A DNA stretch of 64,000 nucleotides from Noviherbaspirillum cavernae (GTDB lineage: Bacteria > Pseudomonadota > Gammaproteobacteria > Burkholderiales > Burkholderiaceae_D): the NCBI RefSeq assembly GCF_003590875.1, contig NZ_QYUN01000002.1, forward strand, positions 1,054,001-1,118,000, in the 5' to 3' direction. A model generated the notes under the pieces. That model had not been told where the DNA came from, did not search any database, and worked only from the letters and a program-made list of their open reading frames with translations. Below, piece after piece: positions 44,525 through 53,641 of this stretch. The position numbers and the translations under genes are program-made. How positions within the stretch are numbered: position 1 is the stretch's first letter; each line of letters begins with the position of its first letter.

Positions 44525-45930
44525 TGGAAATCCGCTCCATGCATTTCAAGGAACGCGCCGGGCAAAAACTGGCCGACCAGCGTCTTCAGCAAAACCTGAA
44601 AAAATTATCGACCAAGTTCGTCACCGGACGCGCGTCGGCAATCATCGAGCTGGACGATTTCGAAGGCACGCGCGAGGCTGCGAAGGAACGCCGCATGCGC
44701 GCCATCGAGAATCTCGATGTGTGGCTGGAAACCTTCGAGCAGGCGGCCACGCGGCGCGGTGCGACCGTGTTGTTTGCCGAGAGCGCGGACGATGCGTCGC
44801 GGCTGGTGGTGGAGATCGCGAAGAAGCACGGCGTGAAGAAAGCGATCAAGTCGAAGTCGATGGTGTCGGAAGAGATGGCGCTGAACGCCGCGCTGGAAGC
44901 GGCCGGCGTGCAGCCCATCGAAACCGATCTCGGCGAGTACATTCTGCAGATCAACAACAACGAAGCGCCGTCGCACATCATCGCGCCGGTGGTACACAAG
45001 GACAAGGAAGAAATCTCGGACCTGTTCGCGCGCGTGCATCACAAGCCGCGTCTGACCGACATTCCGCAGATGACGCGTGAGGCGCGCGAGGTATTGCGCC
45101 CGCAATTCCTGTCGGCCGACATGGGCATCACCGGCGGCAATTTCGTCATCGCCGAAACCGGATCAGTGGCGGTCGTCACGAATGAAGGCAACGAAGGCAT
45201 GTGCACGGTGATGCCGCCGAAGGTACACGTGGTCGTGACCGGCATCGAAAAGGTGCTGCCCACACTGGAGGACTTCGCCACCGTCATGCGGTTGCTGCCG
45301 CGTTCTGCCACCGGCCAGTCGATTTCGAATTACGTCTCGCTGCTCACCGGTCCGCGCGCGGAAGGCGAGCTGGACGGCCCGGAGCACATGTACTTCGTGC
45401 TGGTCGATGGCGGACGGACGGGGCTGGTCGGTACCGAGTTTCAGGAGATGATGCGCTGTATCAAATGCGGCGCATGCATGAACCATTGCCCGGTATACCA
45501 GAAGATCGGCGGCCACAGTTACGGCTGGGTGTATCCGGGGCCGATGGGCAGCGTGCTGACACCGTTGTATGCGGGCCTGGAAAAGGCGCTCGACCTGCCG
45601 CAGGCCTCCACCTTGTGCGGCGAATGCCATGTGGTGTGCCCTGTTAAAATCCCGCTGCCCGACCTGCTGCGCAAGCTGCGCGAAAAGGAAGTGGAGCGGC
45701 ATCTGCGGCCGATGCATGAACGGCTCGGTTTGACGCTCTGGGCCTTTGTCGCGAAGCGCCCCGCCTTGTATCGGCTGGCAACGAAAGTCGGCGTGCGTGT
45801 CCTGCGCATGATGGGCGGCAGCAAGAAGTCGATCTCCAGCTTGCCGCTCGGCGCAGGCTGGACCGATTATCGCGAGATGCCCGCGCCATCCGGCAAGACA
45901 TTCCGCGAGTTATACAGACAACGCAAATGA
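44524..45930 (+). CDS. lutB: lactate utilization iron-sulfur protein LutB
   Basis: A 468-residue protein: N-terminal LUD domain (ITGGNFVIAETGSVAVVTNE) followed by two 4Fe-4S motifs, CIKCGACMNHCPVYQKIGGH and CGECHVVCPVKIPLPDL. It is the electron-transferring subunit of the LutABC lactate oxidase. Its end overlaps the dgkA start (ATGA). lutC is not adjacent; the only copy seen is at 5485. Confidence 0.94.
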   Translation: MEIRSMHFKERAGQKLADQRLQQNLKKLSTKFVTGRASAIIELDDFEGTREAAKERRMRAIENLDVWLETFEQAATRRGATVLFAESADDASRLVVEIAKKHGVKKAIKSKSMVSEEMALNAALEAAGVQPIETDLGEYILQINNNEAPSHIIAPVVHKDKEEISDLFARVHHKPRLTDIPQMTREAREVLRPQFLSADMGITGGNFVIAETGSVAVVTNEGNEGMCTVMPPKVHVVVTGIEKVLPTLEDFATVMRLLPRSATGQSISNYVSLLTGPRAEGELDGPEHMYFVLVDGGRTGLVGTEFQEMMRCIKCGACMNHCPVYQKIGGHSYGWVYPGPMGSVLTPLYAGLEKALDLPQASTLCGECHVVCPVKIPLPDLLRKLREKEVERHLRPMHERLGLTLWAFVAKRPALYRLATKVGVRVLRMMGGSKKSISSLPLGAGWTDYREMPAPSGKTFRELYRQRK

Positions 45931-46325
45931 TGGACAACGACAAGCAGATCAGCGAGTTCAAGAGCAAAAGCGGCGTGAAGCGGATTCTCGCCGCTTTTTT
46001 CTATTCCATCGAAGGATTGAAGACCGCGTGGAACAGCGAGCACGCGTTCCGCCAGGAGTTGATGCTGGCCGTGCCGGCGGCGATCGTTGCCTTGCTGCTG
46101 CCGGTGTCGCCGCTGGAAAAGCTGGGCTTGATCGCGGTGCTGATACTGGTGCTGATTGTCGAGCTGATCAACTCGGCGCTTGAGGCAGTGGTGGATCGCA
46201 TCTCGCTGGAGCGTCATCCGTTGTCGAAGAATGCGAAGGATTTCGGCAGTGCGGCGGTGTTTCTGGCGTTACTGGTGGCAGCCGGGACGTGGGGCGTTAT
46301 TGTTCTTCCTGTGATGTTGCGGTAA
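45927..46325 (+). CDS. dgkA: diacylglycerol kinase DgkA
   Basis: A 132-residue inner-membrane kinase with three helices that recycles diacylglycerol to phosphatidic acid. Catalytic-site residues: RILAAFFYSIEGLKTAWNSE, AFRQELMLAVPAAIV and the hallmark ELINSALEAVVDRI. Translationally coupled to lutB by position, though functionally unrelated. Confidence 0.95.
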   Translation: MMDNDKQISEFKSKSGVKRILAAFFYSIEGLKTAWNSEHAFRQELMLAVPAAIVALLLPVSPLEKLGLIAVLILVLIVELINSALEAVVDRISLERHPLSKNAKDFGSAAVFLALLVAAGTWGVIVLPVMLR

Positions 46326-46567
46326 GCGTGGTTCGGTGCCGGTATCGACTCGTGCACGACCCGATACGCACAGTGATAAACCTGCACACAATTCGATCGA
46401 GCAGTGAATGTACATCGCGCCTTCGGCCATATTTCCAACCAGTCCGCCCCGCCGCGAGATTCAGGGCGTGCTCGGAAGGTGCATGGGAAAAGGATGATTT
46501 CCGCGCGGCGTACCCTACCTCCATCAGCTTGGCGTAGATCCTTGCCAAAAAGCCTTTCCATGCCTGC

Positions 46568-47716
46568 TCAGGAAGAAATCAATCTGAGATCAAACACGCG
46601 TTCCACCAGCCAGATCGCCGCGATGGCGGCGATCAGTGTCGAGCCGGTGCCGAGTATGACGCCACGGTAAAACCAGGTCTGCCGCAACGCATAGGCAATC
46701 GGCAGGAAGGCGGCGACGATTGCAAGCTGCCCGATCTCCACACCGACGTTGAAGCCGACAAGGGCAAGCAGCAGCGCGTTCTGAGGCAGGCCGAGATCGC
46801 CGAGAACGCTCGCAAAGCCGAAGCCGTGAATCAGCCCGAAGACAAAAGCGGCAATCCAGCGACTGCCCTGGAACAAGGGAAAAACGTTGTTCAACGCTGC
46901 AATGACGACCGACAACGCAATCGCGGACTCGATCCATCGAGACGGCAGGGAAATGAATTGGAGGGTTGCCAGCGTCAATGTGATCGAATGCGCGAGCGTG
47001 AATGCGGTGACGATCTTGAAAACGTCGAGGAACGATGCCTTGAAGCTTTCCGCCGGCTGCCATGTCTTTCCATTGAAGGAAAGCACCGCCGGGAACAACA
47101 GCGACAGCAGGAACAGGATATGGTCGAAGCCGATCCATATATGCCAGATGCCGTGCTGTACATAATCCGCGAATTGTCTCAGCCTGGTTTGCTCGCTTGA
47201 ACGAAAAACCTGTCGCGGGTTGTCGGGCCCGAAGATTGCAGTGATGGTTTGTCCATTGCCTTCCAGGCGCAACAGTCCCTTGTGCTGTGGATCGAGATCG
47301 GCAAACAGGCTGTATTGCACGGTCAGCGATTCCACCTGGTGCGCGCAGTCGGCGCGAAAGAGCAGTACCGCATAGGCGCCGTCGCTATGGTCGTCGATCA
47401 AGTGTTGTACCGGCTTTGCCTGGCACGGGCCGTCCTTGTTCGACAGATTCAGGCGGGACAGGGCGTATGCGGCGATCTCTGGATGCCTGGCCCGGACTTC
47501 ATCCCAGACGATTTCGCCGTTGCCGTCAGTATCAAGCCCGATCGCAAAATCCAGGTCACGCAGAGCGATGTCCCATTGGCCGTCGATGGTGTTCCCATTT
47601 ATCGTCAACGTGAGATAGCTGTCGCTCGGCTTGTGCGCGTGGGACGGAAGGATCAAACAGCAGAATGCGAGAAGGGCAATTCGCGACAAGCTCGGCAGCA
47701 ATATCCGCAGCAGCAT
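46568..47716 (-). CDS. HupE/UreJ family 2 membrane protein with an EF-hand-like loop
   Basis: A 382-residue protein. Signal peptide, then about 160 residues of periplasmic domain containing a canonical 12-residue EF-hand-type loop DTDGNGEIVWDE (about residues 61-72), then six to seven membrane helices with the HupE/UreJ-2 signature GIWHIWIGFDHILFLLSLLF, FTLAHSITLTLA and GLIHGFGFASVLGDLGLPQ. HupE/UreJ relatives carry nickel, but for family 2 no substrate is known. It overlaps the TPR gene by one base and is the last of four genes. Confidence 0.85.
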   Translation of the reverse strand: MLLRILLPSLSRIALLAFCCLILPSHAHKPSDSYLTLTINGNTIDGQWDIALRDLDFAIGLDTDGNGEIVWDEVRARHPEIAAYALSRLNLSNKDGPCQAKPVQHLIDDHSDGAYAVLLFRADCAHQVESLTVQYSLFADLDPQHKGLLRLEGNGQTITAIFGPDNPRQVFRSSEQTRLRQFADYVQHGIWHIWIGFDHILFLLSLLFPAVLSFNGKTWQPAESFKASFLDVFKIVTAFTLAHSITLTLATLQFISLPSRWIESAIALSVVIAALNNVFPLFQGSRWIAAFVFGLIHGFGFASVLGDLGLPQNALLLALVGFNVGVEIGQLAIVAAFLPIAYALRQTWFYRGVILGTGSTLIAAIAAIWLVERVFDLRLISS

Positions 47717-48885
47717 CAAGCCTTCTCCTTCGCTTTCTCCAGTAGAGCTTTCAGCGTCCGGTCTTCCAGCCGGGTTTTCTGCATCCATTCCATGACCTGC
47801 GTGATCGCTGTCTTGTCCTTTGCCGCAACTGCGGATTCGAGAAGCACCCGCAGGTCTGCCGGTTCCTTCTGCACCTGCCAATTGCGCTGCGCCGTCTGAA
47901 GGGCGGCTTTCGGATCTCCCAGCAGGTGCAATTCAAAGCGGGACTGTTCGCGCTGATGGATGGTATCGCCGCGCATCGACGCAGCCGCAAATCGCTGGCG
48001 CAGGATTTCGGTTTGTTCGTCGGTCAGAGAGGAACGCTGGGCCTTCAATGCGATCGCATACCGCAACAGCAAGGCATCATTGCGTCCCTTCGATTTGAGC
48101 AGGGCCGCGACTTCCGATGGTCGATCGCGGTCAAGCAGAAAGTCGGAGTACGCGCCGAGGAGATAGCCGTCGGGCGAAGCCAATGACATCGCCTCGCGGA
48201 AGTGATTTTCTGCAGCGACATCGTCGCCGAGACGGGCGGCAATTTCGCCAAGGAGAGTAAACGCCCATATGCGCACCCCTGCATCGGTGTCAGGATGACT
48301 GTCCAGTGCCCGGGACAGCGCCAGATAGCTATCGGATGCCTTGCCGCTCAAGCTGCCCACATTGGCCAGACAGGTTTGCGTTACCAGGTCGGCGGCAAGC
48401 CGGAACAGGCGTGCACAACTTTTTCCGGCCTCATCGTAGTTGCCGAGTACCGTCATGACAGTTGCCCGCGTCAGCCACGCCTGCCCGTTGTCGCGATCGG
48501 ACTCGAGCACGGTGTCGAGGTCCGCCAGCGCCTGTTGAAACTGGTGGTTGCTCTGGAGGATGGTCGCCCTGAGGATCAATACCTCTTTGGGCGGACGCGG
48601 CAGATCCCACCATGGCCGCAGCGCCGCTTGCGCATGGCCGAGATAACGCGGGTCGCCATCGATGCGTGACGTGTTGATATACAGGCGCGCGAGCCTGGTC
48701 GCCACGGAAAGATTGTCCGGGTTTTGCGAAAGCTGGGCGCGCAATCGGGAGGAGGCTTGCTGTGTCGGGTCATTGCGGCTTGGCAGTTTTTCCAGAACCT
48801 GTGATCCGCTTGCGGGAATGTACGGCGCGGCATGTGCAAACGGACAGATCAGGAGCAGACCGAAGATGAGCTTGTCGAAACGCAT
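47716..48885 (-). CDS. exported tetratricopeptide repeat protein
   Basis: A 389-residue protein with a signal peptide (ICPFAHA cleavage) and a superhelix of TPR-like pairs, e.g. SVATRLARLYINTSRIDGDP, FQQALADLDTVLESDRDNGQ and WLTRATVMTVLGNYDEAGKS. It likely scaffolds interactions in the periplasm. It is directly coupled to the HupE-like gene and belongs to the DUF4331 operon. Confidence 0.75.
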   Translation of the reverse strand: MRFDKLIFGLLLICPFAHAAPYIPASGSQVLEKLPSRNDPTQQASSRLRAQLSQNPDNLSVATRLARLYINTSRIDGDPRYLGHAQAALRPWWDLPRPPKEVLILRATILQSNHQFQQALADLDTVLESDRDNGQAWLTRATVMTVLGNYDEAGKSCARLFRLAADLVTQTCLANVGSLSGKASDSYLALSRALDSHPDTDAGVRIWAFTLLGEIAARLGDDVAAENHFREAMSLASPDGYLLGAYSDFLLDRDRPSEVAALLKSKGRNDALLLRYAIALKAQRSSLTDEQTEILRQRFAAASMRGDTIHQREQSRFELHLLGDPKAALQTAQRNWQVQKEPADLRVLLESAVAAKDKTAITQVMEWMQKTRLEDRTLKALLEKAKEKA

Positions 48886-48958
48886 ATGTCATTCCCGGTT
48901 CAGGAGGAGAACGATGAGGCAGGTGCCACGGAAGCGGACAGGCAGGCCTTGTGCGATA

Positions 48959-48982
48959 AAGCCCGCCTTTGACGGCGGGCTT
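48959..48982. terminator. hairpin between the lipoprotein and TPR genes
   Basis: A stem AAGCCCGCC/GGCGGGCTT with a six-base loop and only three T on the leftward strand; a possible weak attenuator inside the DUF4331 operon. Confidence 0.5.
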
Positions 48983-49039
48983 CCACGCTGCGGCATGAGC
49001 ACGAAGCGCCGATTGCCGACAGCGACAAGCAGTGGCGAG

Positions 49040-49345
49040 TCAGCTGACCGGCTCGGGTTCCGTGGTGTCGGAGGTGGCGGCGCTTGCCGCATCCACCGCC
49101 ACAGGTTCGGCAGTATCGGATGTGCCTCCGATGATGGCGATCACCTGGCTGAGGAACGAGCCCGTCATTGCAGTGCCATTGGCGGCACCATTGTTGCCGG
49201 AAGTGCTGCTGCCGGTCGTGCCTGCAGCGGTGGAAGTGCCGCCTCCGGTCGCCATGGCTGGAGAGCCGCCGTCATCCCCGCCACAACCGGCAAGCGCCAG
49301 CACCAGCATGGTCGACGTCAACAGGAGAATGCGTTGGTTTGTCAT
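49040..49345 (-). CDS. small Ser/Thr/Gly-rich lipoprotein
   Basis: A 101-residue protein whose signal peptide ends in LALAGC, followed by a Gly/Asp and then a long Ser/Thr/Gly/Ala-rich stretch (TGGGTSTAAGTTGSSTSGNN) and an acidic end (TSDTTEPEPVS). No domain recognised. It starts 10 bp after the DUF4331 gene stop and has a GGAGAA site. Confidence 0.7.
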   Translation of the reverse strand: MTNQRILLLTSTMLVLALAGCGGDDGGSPAMATGGGTSTAAGTTGSSTSGNNGAANGTAMTGSFLSQVIAIIGGTSDTAEPVAVDAASAATSDTTEPEPVS

Positions 49346-49355
49346 GGCATTCTCC

Positions 49356-50912
49356 TTATTGCGAAGTGGAGTCCGGCTGGGTACCGGATCCATTGCCTGG
49401 CAGTGGTGTATTGAAGTACGGGAACTGCGGCTGGAAATCCTGTGCTGTCTTGCGCACGCCATCAGTCAGCGCGAGTCCTCCCGCCGGCGCATCGGACGGT
49501 TTGCAACCGACCTTCAGCGCATCGCCGTCGCCGGTCAAGACGCACAGCGCACCCATGGCAACACGTAGTGACAGATCGACGACATCGTCGCCCGGGCGTC
49601 GGCCGTTGGGGAAGCCTGCCTGGTCGCCACCTGCGACACCAAGCGGATTCTGATCACCCTGGTTTGTCGGAGGAGTGGACGTGTTCAGGCGCATCATTTC
49701 TGCCGGAACCACGTTCTTCGGCTGATTGAGTCCTTCAATGCCTTTCAGGAACACGGTGACCAGATCCGTTCGCGGGAAATTGGTTGGCGCTTTTGCTGAA
49801 GGGAACAGCGTTTCCACCAATGCCGGAAGCGCAGGATTGGTGACGTAGTCAATGAACTGCGCATCATCCTTGGGCTTGGCTGCATTGAACCGATCCTTCT
49901 CGTCCATGCCGATGACGACTTCATTTACCAAGGGCATGCCGATGCGCGACACTTGTGCCCAGGGACCACCTTCCTTGACCGCGTTGTTGATATTCGTTCC
50001 AGGCAACGGATTGATCAGCCGCCCCTGGCGCATGCTGGCCGTGGTCCACGCACCGATCACCGGCTCGGCCTGCGTCGCGACGCAAGCGATGGGCAGTTCC
50101 ATCGCGATCGAACTGATATTTTTTCCTTCGAGATCGTTCTTGTTGCCCCCCACCTCCGGTCCGAGAGGATTCAGGTTGAACAGATCAAAAATCTTGCCGA
50201 CGGCAATACTGAAGGACTCCTTGCGCTGCCCGACGAACACCCGGCCGTTGCCGCAGCCAGGAATGGCAACGTCGTAGATATGCTGATTCGCATAGGTTTC
50301 GTATGCGCTTGCACTGCCGAAGGTCTTGTCGCCGATATTGTCGACCGGCTTGTCGAATTCGGTCGCACCGCCAGCCATGTTCGTCAAGTTGCCTTTCGTC
50401 CCGCTGCGGCGGTCGCCGCGCACGATATCGACCGTGTAGGTTTCTCGCACATTGAGGGTTGCGGGATTGACACCGTTGATCGTGCCTGAGTTGATCAGGG
50501 GGATCAGAGTCTGCTTGTCGCCGACAGGCAAGGCGGTTTTCTTCGAAGTGTTTTTAAAGCGGAACTGGAACGTGATGTCTTCCGTGCCGTCGCCATTGTT
50601 ATCGATATGAATTTCATACAGCGCGTTCGGATCGAACTGATAGAAATTCGGCCCGCCTTGAGGATCCTGAAACGGGATGTAACTGGCGATCACCGTCACA
50701 TAGTCCTGCCGGCCGGCAGCATAACTGCGAAACATGTAGAGGTCGGTTCCATCGACCTTGGGGGCATTGCTGATGAATGGCGCCTCTCGATGACTGGATG
50801 CCCATGCGGGCGGACCCAGCGGCAGGCTGGCGATGATCAAACCTGCGATGCCTGCAATGCGCATGGTCGTCTGCATGGCCGTGCAAGGTGATTTGTTTTT
50901 CAGTACTGACAT
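49356..50912 (-). CDS. DUF4331 domain-containing exported protein
   Basis: A 518-residue protein; signal peptide (LPLGPPAWASS), then the DUF4331 start SSHREAPFISNAPKVDGTDL and YMFRSYAAGRQDYVTVIASY. A Ca-loop-like DNNGDGTED lies near residue 105. The C-terminal part carries NFPRTDLVTVFLKGIEGLNQ and RRPGDDVVDLSLRVAMGALC. The family's function is unknown. First gene of a four-gene unit with a lipoprotein, TPR and HupE/UreJ-2 genes. AGGAG supports ATG 50912. Confidence 0.88.
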   Translation of the reverse strand: MSVLKNKSPCTAMQTTMRIAGIAGLIIASLPLGPPAWASSHREAPFISNAPKVDGTDLYMFRSYAAGRQDYVTVIASYIPFQDPQGGPNFYQFDPNALYEIHIDNNGDGTEDITFQFRFKNTSKKTALPVGDKQTLIPLINSGTINGVNPATLNVRETYTVDIVRGDRRSGTKGNLTNMAGGATEFDKPVDNIGDKTFGSASAYETYANQHIYDVAIPGCGNGRVFVGQRKESFSIAVGKIFDLFNLNPLGPEVGGNKNDLEGKNISSIAMELPIACVATQAEPVIGAWTTASMRQGRLINPLPGTNINNAVKEGGPWAQVSRIGMPLVNEVVIGMDEKDRFNAAKPKDDAQFIDYVTNPALPALVETLFPSAKAPTNFPRTDLVTVFLKGIEGLNQPKNVVPAEMMRLNTSTPPTNQGDQNPLGVAGGDQAGFPNGRRPGDDVVDLSLRVAMGALCVLTGDGDALKVGCKPSDAPAGGLALTDGVRKTAQDFQPQFPYFNTPLPGNGSGTQPDSTSQ

Positions 50913-51615
50913 GGCTTTCTCCTGAACGAATGAGGTGCCGGGATGAATCAATTGCACAAATCCTGCTCCCTGATGCTGCACTGATGACAGCTTTGAGCGG
51001 GTATGCTGTTCTTTCTGAAATCCTTGATCCGGGAGAGTCCGCTGAAGGCGGCGAGCAAGATGACTTTCATCGAAACAGCATCTCGCGAGCGAAGACGGTT
51101 CGCTCGGTCCGTTGGACAGATGGAGGAGGGCAGATGAAGCTCCTCATTCAATATACGTACGGAATATGGAATCGGATTCGCGATCCGGCGGAACAAAAGC
51201 ATCGGTTTGATGTATCTCAATAGAGCTTGCAGTAGCAAGTAAATTGCAATCGGGACAATCGAGATTCAGCGAGCGTTCCGGGTGCTGGCAGCGTATGCCT
51301 GATGCCTGGTTTTGATTACATCGCAATGTCTCAGTCATGATCCGATCGTCGCCATTCCCTCTGGTCGGTGGCTGCGACTGCCGCTGGTGCCAGCGCCAGC
51401 GCGAGAACGGCGCCTCGTTCGCGCTCAATGCCATGATCGAAGTCGACAGGGTCTCGGTGCCGGATGCGGAACCTGAGGCGCTCGGTCGGAACATTGACGT
51501 TCGTTACTTGGTCATAGCATTACGACAATGGTGCGTTCCATGCAGTGTTTCAGTGTGTATGGGCATTCTCAACAAGGCATCCTCGACAAGTCGTGACGTT
51601 GCGAAAGGGCATGCA
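50913..51615. other. intergenic region with a decayed gene
   Basis: About 700 bp between the divergent DUF4331 and amino acid binding-protein genes. It contains the GFA-family remnant at 51352-51483 and a possible 29-codon frame at 51134-51223 behind a GGAGGAGGG site; nothing else was recognised. Confidence 0.45.
51352..51483 (+). pseudogene. fragment of a GFA-family (glutathione-dependent formaldehyde-activating-like) gene
   Basis: About 44 codons read LVGGCDCRWCQRQRENGASF and then ALNAMIEVDRVSV, recalling the zinc-binding CxCxxC core of GFA proteins (normally CHCRWCQRETGSAFALN). The rest of the ~140-residue domain is missing. Short, so the assignment is tentative. Confidence 0.45.
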
Positions 51616-52422
51616 ATGAAGAAGCAAGGAATAGTCAGTCTCGGCCAGTACCTGATTGCTGCAGTCTTGGCTGCCGGCGCGGTCGATGTCGGTGCCGCCG
51701 ACCTGCTCGATACGGTGAAGTCGCGCGGTACCTTGCGCATTGCGCTGGAGGGCACATATCCGCCGTTCAACTTCAAGGACAAGCAGACCAACGAACTGAC
51801 CGGCTTCGATGTCGATGTCGCCAAACTGGTCGCGGCCAAACTCGGCGTCAAACCCGAATTCATTGCCACCGAATACAGCGGCATCCTGGCCGGGCTTGCC
51901 GCCGGCAAGTACGACGTGATCGTCAATCAGGTGGGCATCACTCCCGAACGGCAGAAGGCGTTCGACTTCTCCGATCCGTACACGATCTCCAGTCCGCAGT
52001 TGATCATCAGAAAGGACGAGACGCGCAAGTTCGACAGCCTGGACGCTTTGAAGGGGAAAAGACTCGGCGTCGGGCAGGGAACCAATTACGAGCAGAAGGC
52101 CAGGAGCATTCCGGGCATCGAGGTGAAGAGCTATCCCGGCGCACCGGAATATTTGCAGGATCTGGCGTCGAACCGGATCGATGCGGCGCTCAATGACAGC
52201 CTGATGGTTTCCTACCTTCTGAAAACGTCTCCCTTGCCGGTGAAGGCGGGCGCGCCGGTCGGCGACGTGGAGAAAATGGGAATCCCGTTTCAGAAGGGCA
52301 ATCCGAAATTCAGGGAAGCGGTGAACAAGGCGCTGGATGATTCGTTCAAGGATGGCAGCTTCAAGCAGGTATCGATGAAGTGGTTTGGAACTGATGTGAG
52401 CAAGGCACCGGGTGCTCGCTAG
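51616..52422 (+). CDS. polar amino acid (cystine-like) ABC transporter substrate-binding protein
   Basis: A 268-residue periplasmic SBP_bac_3 protein with a signal peptide of about 28 residues. Family blocks: RGTLRIALEGTYPPFNFKD, GFDVDVAKLVAAKLGV, VNQVGITPERQKAFDFSDPY and GKRLGVGQGTNYEQ. It resembles FliY/TcyA-type cystine binders. The permease gene follows at 52918 but two palindromic elements and a terminator lie between. The stop codon TAG shares its AG with the first base pair of the upstream element, so the original C-terminus may have been trimmed or altered. Confidence 0.87.
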   Translation: MKKQGIVSLGQYLIAAVLAAGAVDVGAADLLDTVKSRGTLRIALEGTYPPFNFKDKQTNELTGFDVDVAKLVAAKLGVKPEFIATEYSGILAGLAAGKYDVIVNQVGITPERQKAFDFSDPYTISSPQLIIRKDETRKFDSLDALKGKRLGVGQGTNYEQKARSIPGIEVKSYPGAPEYLQDLASNRIDAALNDSLMVSYLLKTSPLPVKAGAPVGDVEKMGIPFQKGNPKFREAVNKALDDSFKDGSFKQVSMKWFGTDVSKAPGAR

Positions 52423-52578
52423 TGTTCTGAGTTGGGAATTCGTTGCAAATAAAAGTGATGAAATCGCGACGAGGCAAGGAAAAAAGCGCAGCAAGGCCGA
52501 GGCCTTGCGAGTATTTTTGACGCCGTATCGGTGCGATTCTCGTCATCTTTTATGCAGCGAATTTTCAACTCAGGACAC
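52421..52578. mobile_element. palindromic miniature element A (about 159 bp)
   Basis: The left end (AGTGTTCTGAGTTGGGAATT) and the right end, read inward (AGTGTCCTGAGTTGAAAATT), are imperfect inverted repeats extending to about 45 bases. The core has no protein. Element B is inserted close to its right end, separating off the final T, which reappears at 52853. Confidence 0.7.
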
Positions 52579-52848
52579 TAGGGTCTGTTTACATGCAATT
52601 CGGGGGATGCGTTCTTTCCAGAAGGCGTGTTGCGGGTGGCGCGTGGCACCGCAAAGACTGGACGTCTTTGCCAGCCATGCAACGCCCGCAGCGCGCCTTC
52701 TGGAAAGAACCCGGAGGGAACGGGCCGTATGCGCCGCATGCCGGCGTTGCGGCTCCTTGCCGTGGCACCGCCACGACGCGTCGCCGCGCCTTGGCCTGCA
52801 ACGCATACGGCCCGTTCGCACTCCCGAATTGCATGTAAACAGACCCTA
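52579..52848. mobile_element. palindromic miniature element B (270 bp) nested in the end of element A
   Basis: Perfect 26-base terminal inverted repeats start TAGGGTCTGTTTACATGCAA (52579-52604 and 52823-52848). The element is flanked by ACAC at 52575-52578 and 52849-52852, a likely 4-bp target duplication; TA duplication with shorter ends is the alternative. Subterminal inverted pairs TTCTTTCCAGAAGGCG and ACGGGCCGTATGCG nest inside. No coding sequence. Confidence 0.8.
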
Positions 52849-52876
52849 ACACTCCGCATGCTTGTCGAATAACACG

Positions 52877-52906
52877 ATCCCCGCACTGCGTTGCGGGGAT
52901 TTTTTT
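52877..52906 (+). terminator. rho-independent terminator just before the permease gene
   Basis: Stem ATCCCCGCA/TGCGGGGAT with six-base loop and TTTTTT, ending 11 bp before the permease ATG. It would strongly lower permease expression relative to the binding protein, or isolate it. Confidence 0.85.
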
Positions 52907-52917
52907 GTCGAGTTGCC

Positions 52918-53583
52918 ATGGAACTTGCCGAACTTCTGGAGTTGTTGCGTCGCGCGGCACCGGTCATGCTGACCGGTACGACTTACACGCTGCTGTTTGC
53001 GCTGGCGTCGATGGTCGGCGGCCTCGCGCTGGGTTTCCTGCTGGCGGTGGCGCGCATCGTGCCGTGGCAGCCGCTGCAATGGACCGCGACCGCCTATGTC
53101 AGCCTGATGCGCGGCACGCCGCTGCTGGTGCAGATTTTCGTCATTTACTATGGCTTGCCGAGCGTCGGCATCGAATTCACACCGATGACGGCGGGGGTAC
53201 TGGCCTTGAGCCTGAATGCCGGCGCCTATCTGTCGGAGAGCCTGCGCGGCGCGATACTCGGCATCAGCAAGGGACAGTGGGCCGCGAGCTTCAGTCTTGG
53301 CCTGAACTATGCGCAGACGCTGCGGCATATCGTCGTGCCGCAGGCATTGCGCACCGCCGTGCCGTCGATGGGCAACACCTTGATCAGCCTGTTGAAGGAT
53401 ACGTCGCTGGTGTCGGTCATCACCGTGACCGAACTGATGCTGGCAACCAAGGAGGTGATTGCGGTGACGTTCCGGCCCTTGCCGCTGTATGTGGCGGCGG
53501 CGGTGATTTACTGGGGTCTGAGTCTTTGCTTTGAAGCGTTGCAGCATCGCATGGAGAGGCGGCTGCGGCAGGGGCATGTGTAG
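52918..53583 (+). CDS. polar amino acid ABC transporter permease
   Basis: A 221-residue HisM/GlnP-type permease with five hydrophobic segments: TGTTYTLLFALASMVGGLAL, VSLMRGTPLLVQIFVIYYGL and the EAA loop SLGLNYAQTLRHIVVPQALR. It probably pairs with the binding protein at 51616; no ATPase gene is adjacent. The ribosome-binding site is weak because the terminator T-run is directly upstream. Confidence 0.88.
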   Translation: MELAELLELLRRAAPVMLTGTTYTLLFALASMVGGLALGFLLAVARIVPWQPLQWTATAYVSLMRGTPLLVQIFVIYYGLPSVGIEFTPMTAGVLALSLNAGAYLSESLRGAILGISKGQWAASFSLGLNYAQTLRHIVVPQALRTAVPSMGNTLISLLKDTSLVSVITVTELMLATKEVIAVTFRPLPLYVAAAVIYWGLSLCFEALQHRMERRLRQGHV

Positions 53584-53641
53584 GGCATCGCCGCTCATGC
53601 GCGCAGAACATGGCGCGGCAGGCACAGATCCGGCGCACATG

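Noticed and set aside
51134..51223. 29-codon frame behind a strong GGAGGAGGG site
   Set aside because: Possible leader peptide, but no amino acid run, attenuator hairpin or conserved feature was visible, so it is not called a gene.
52578..52967. Several 80-130 codon frames in the element between the amino acid transporter genes
   Set aside because: They follow the symmetry of a palindromic element, occur on both strands and lack ribosome-binding sites or domains.
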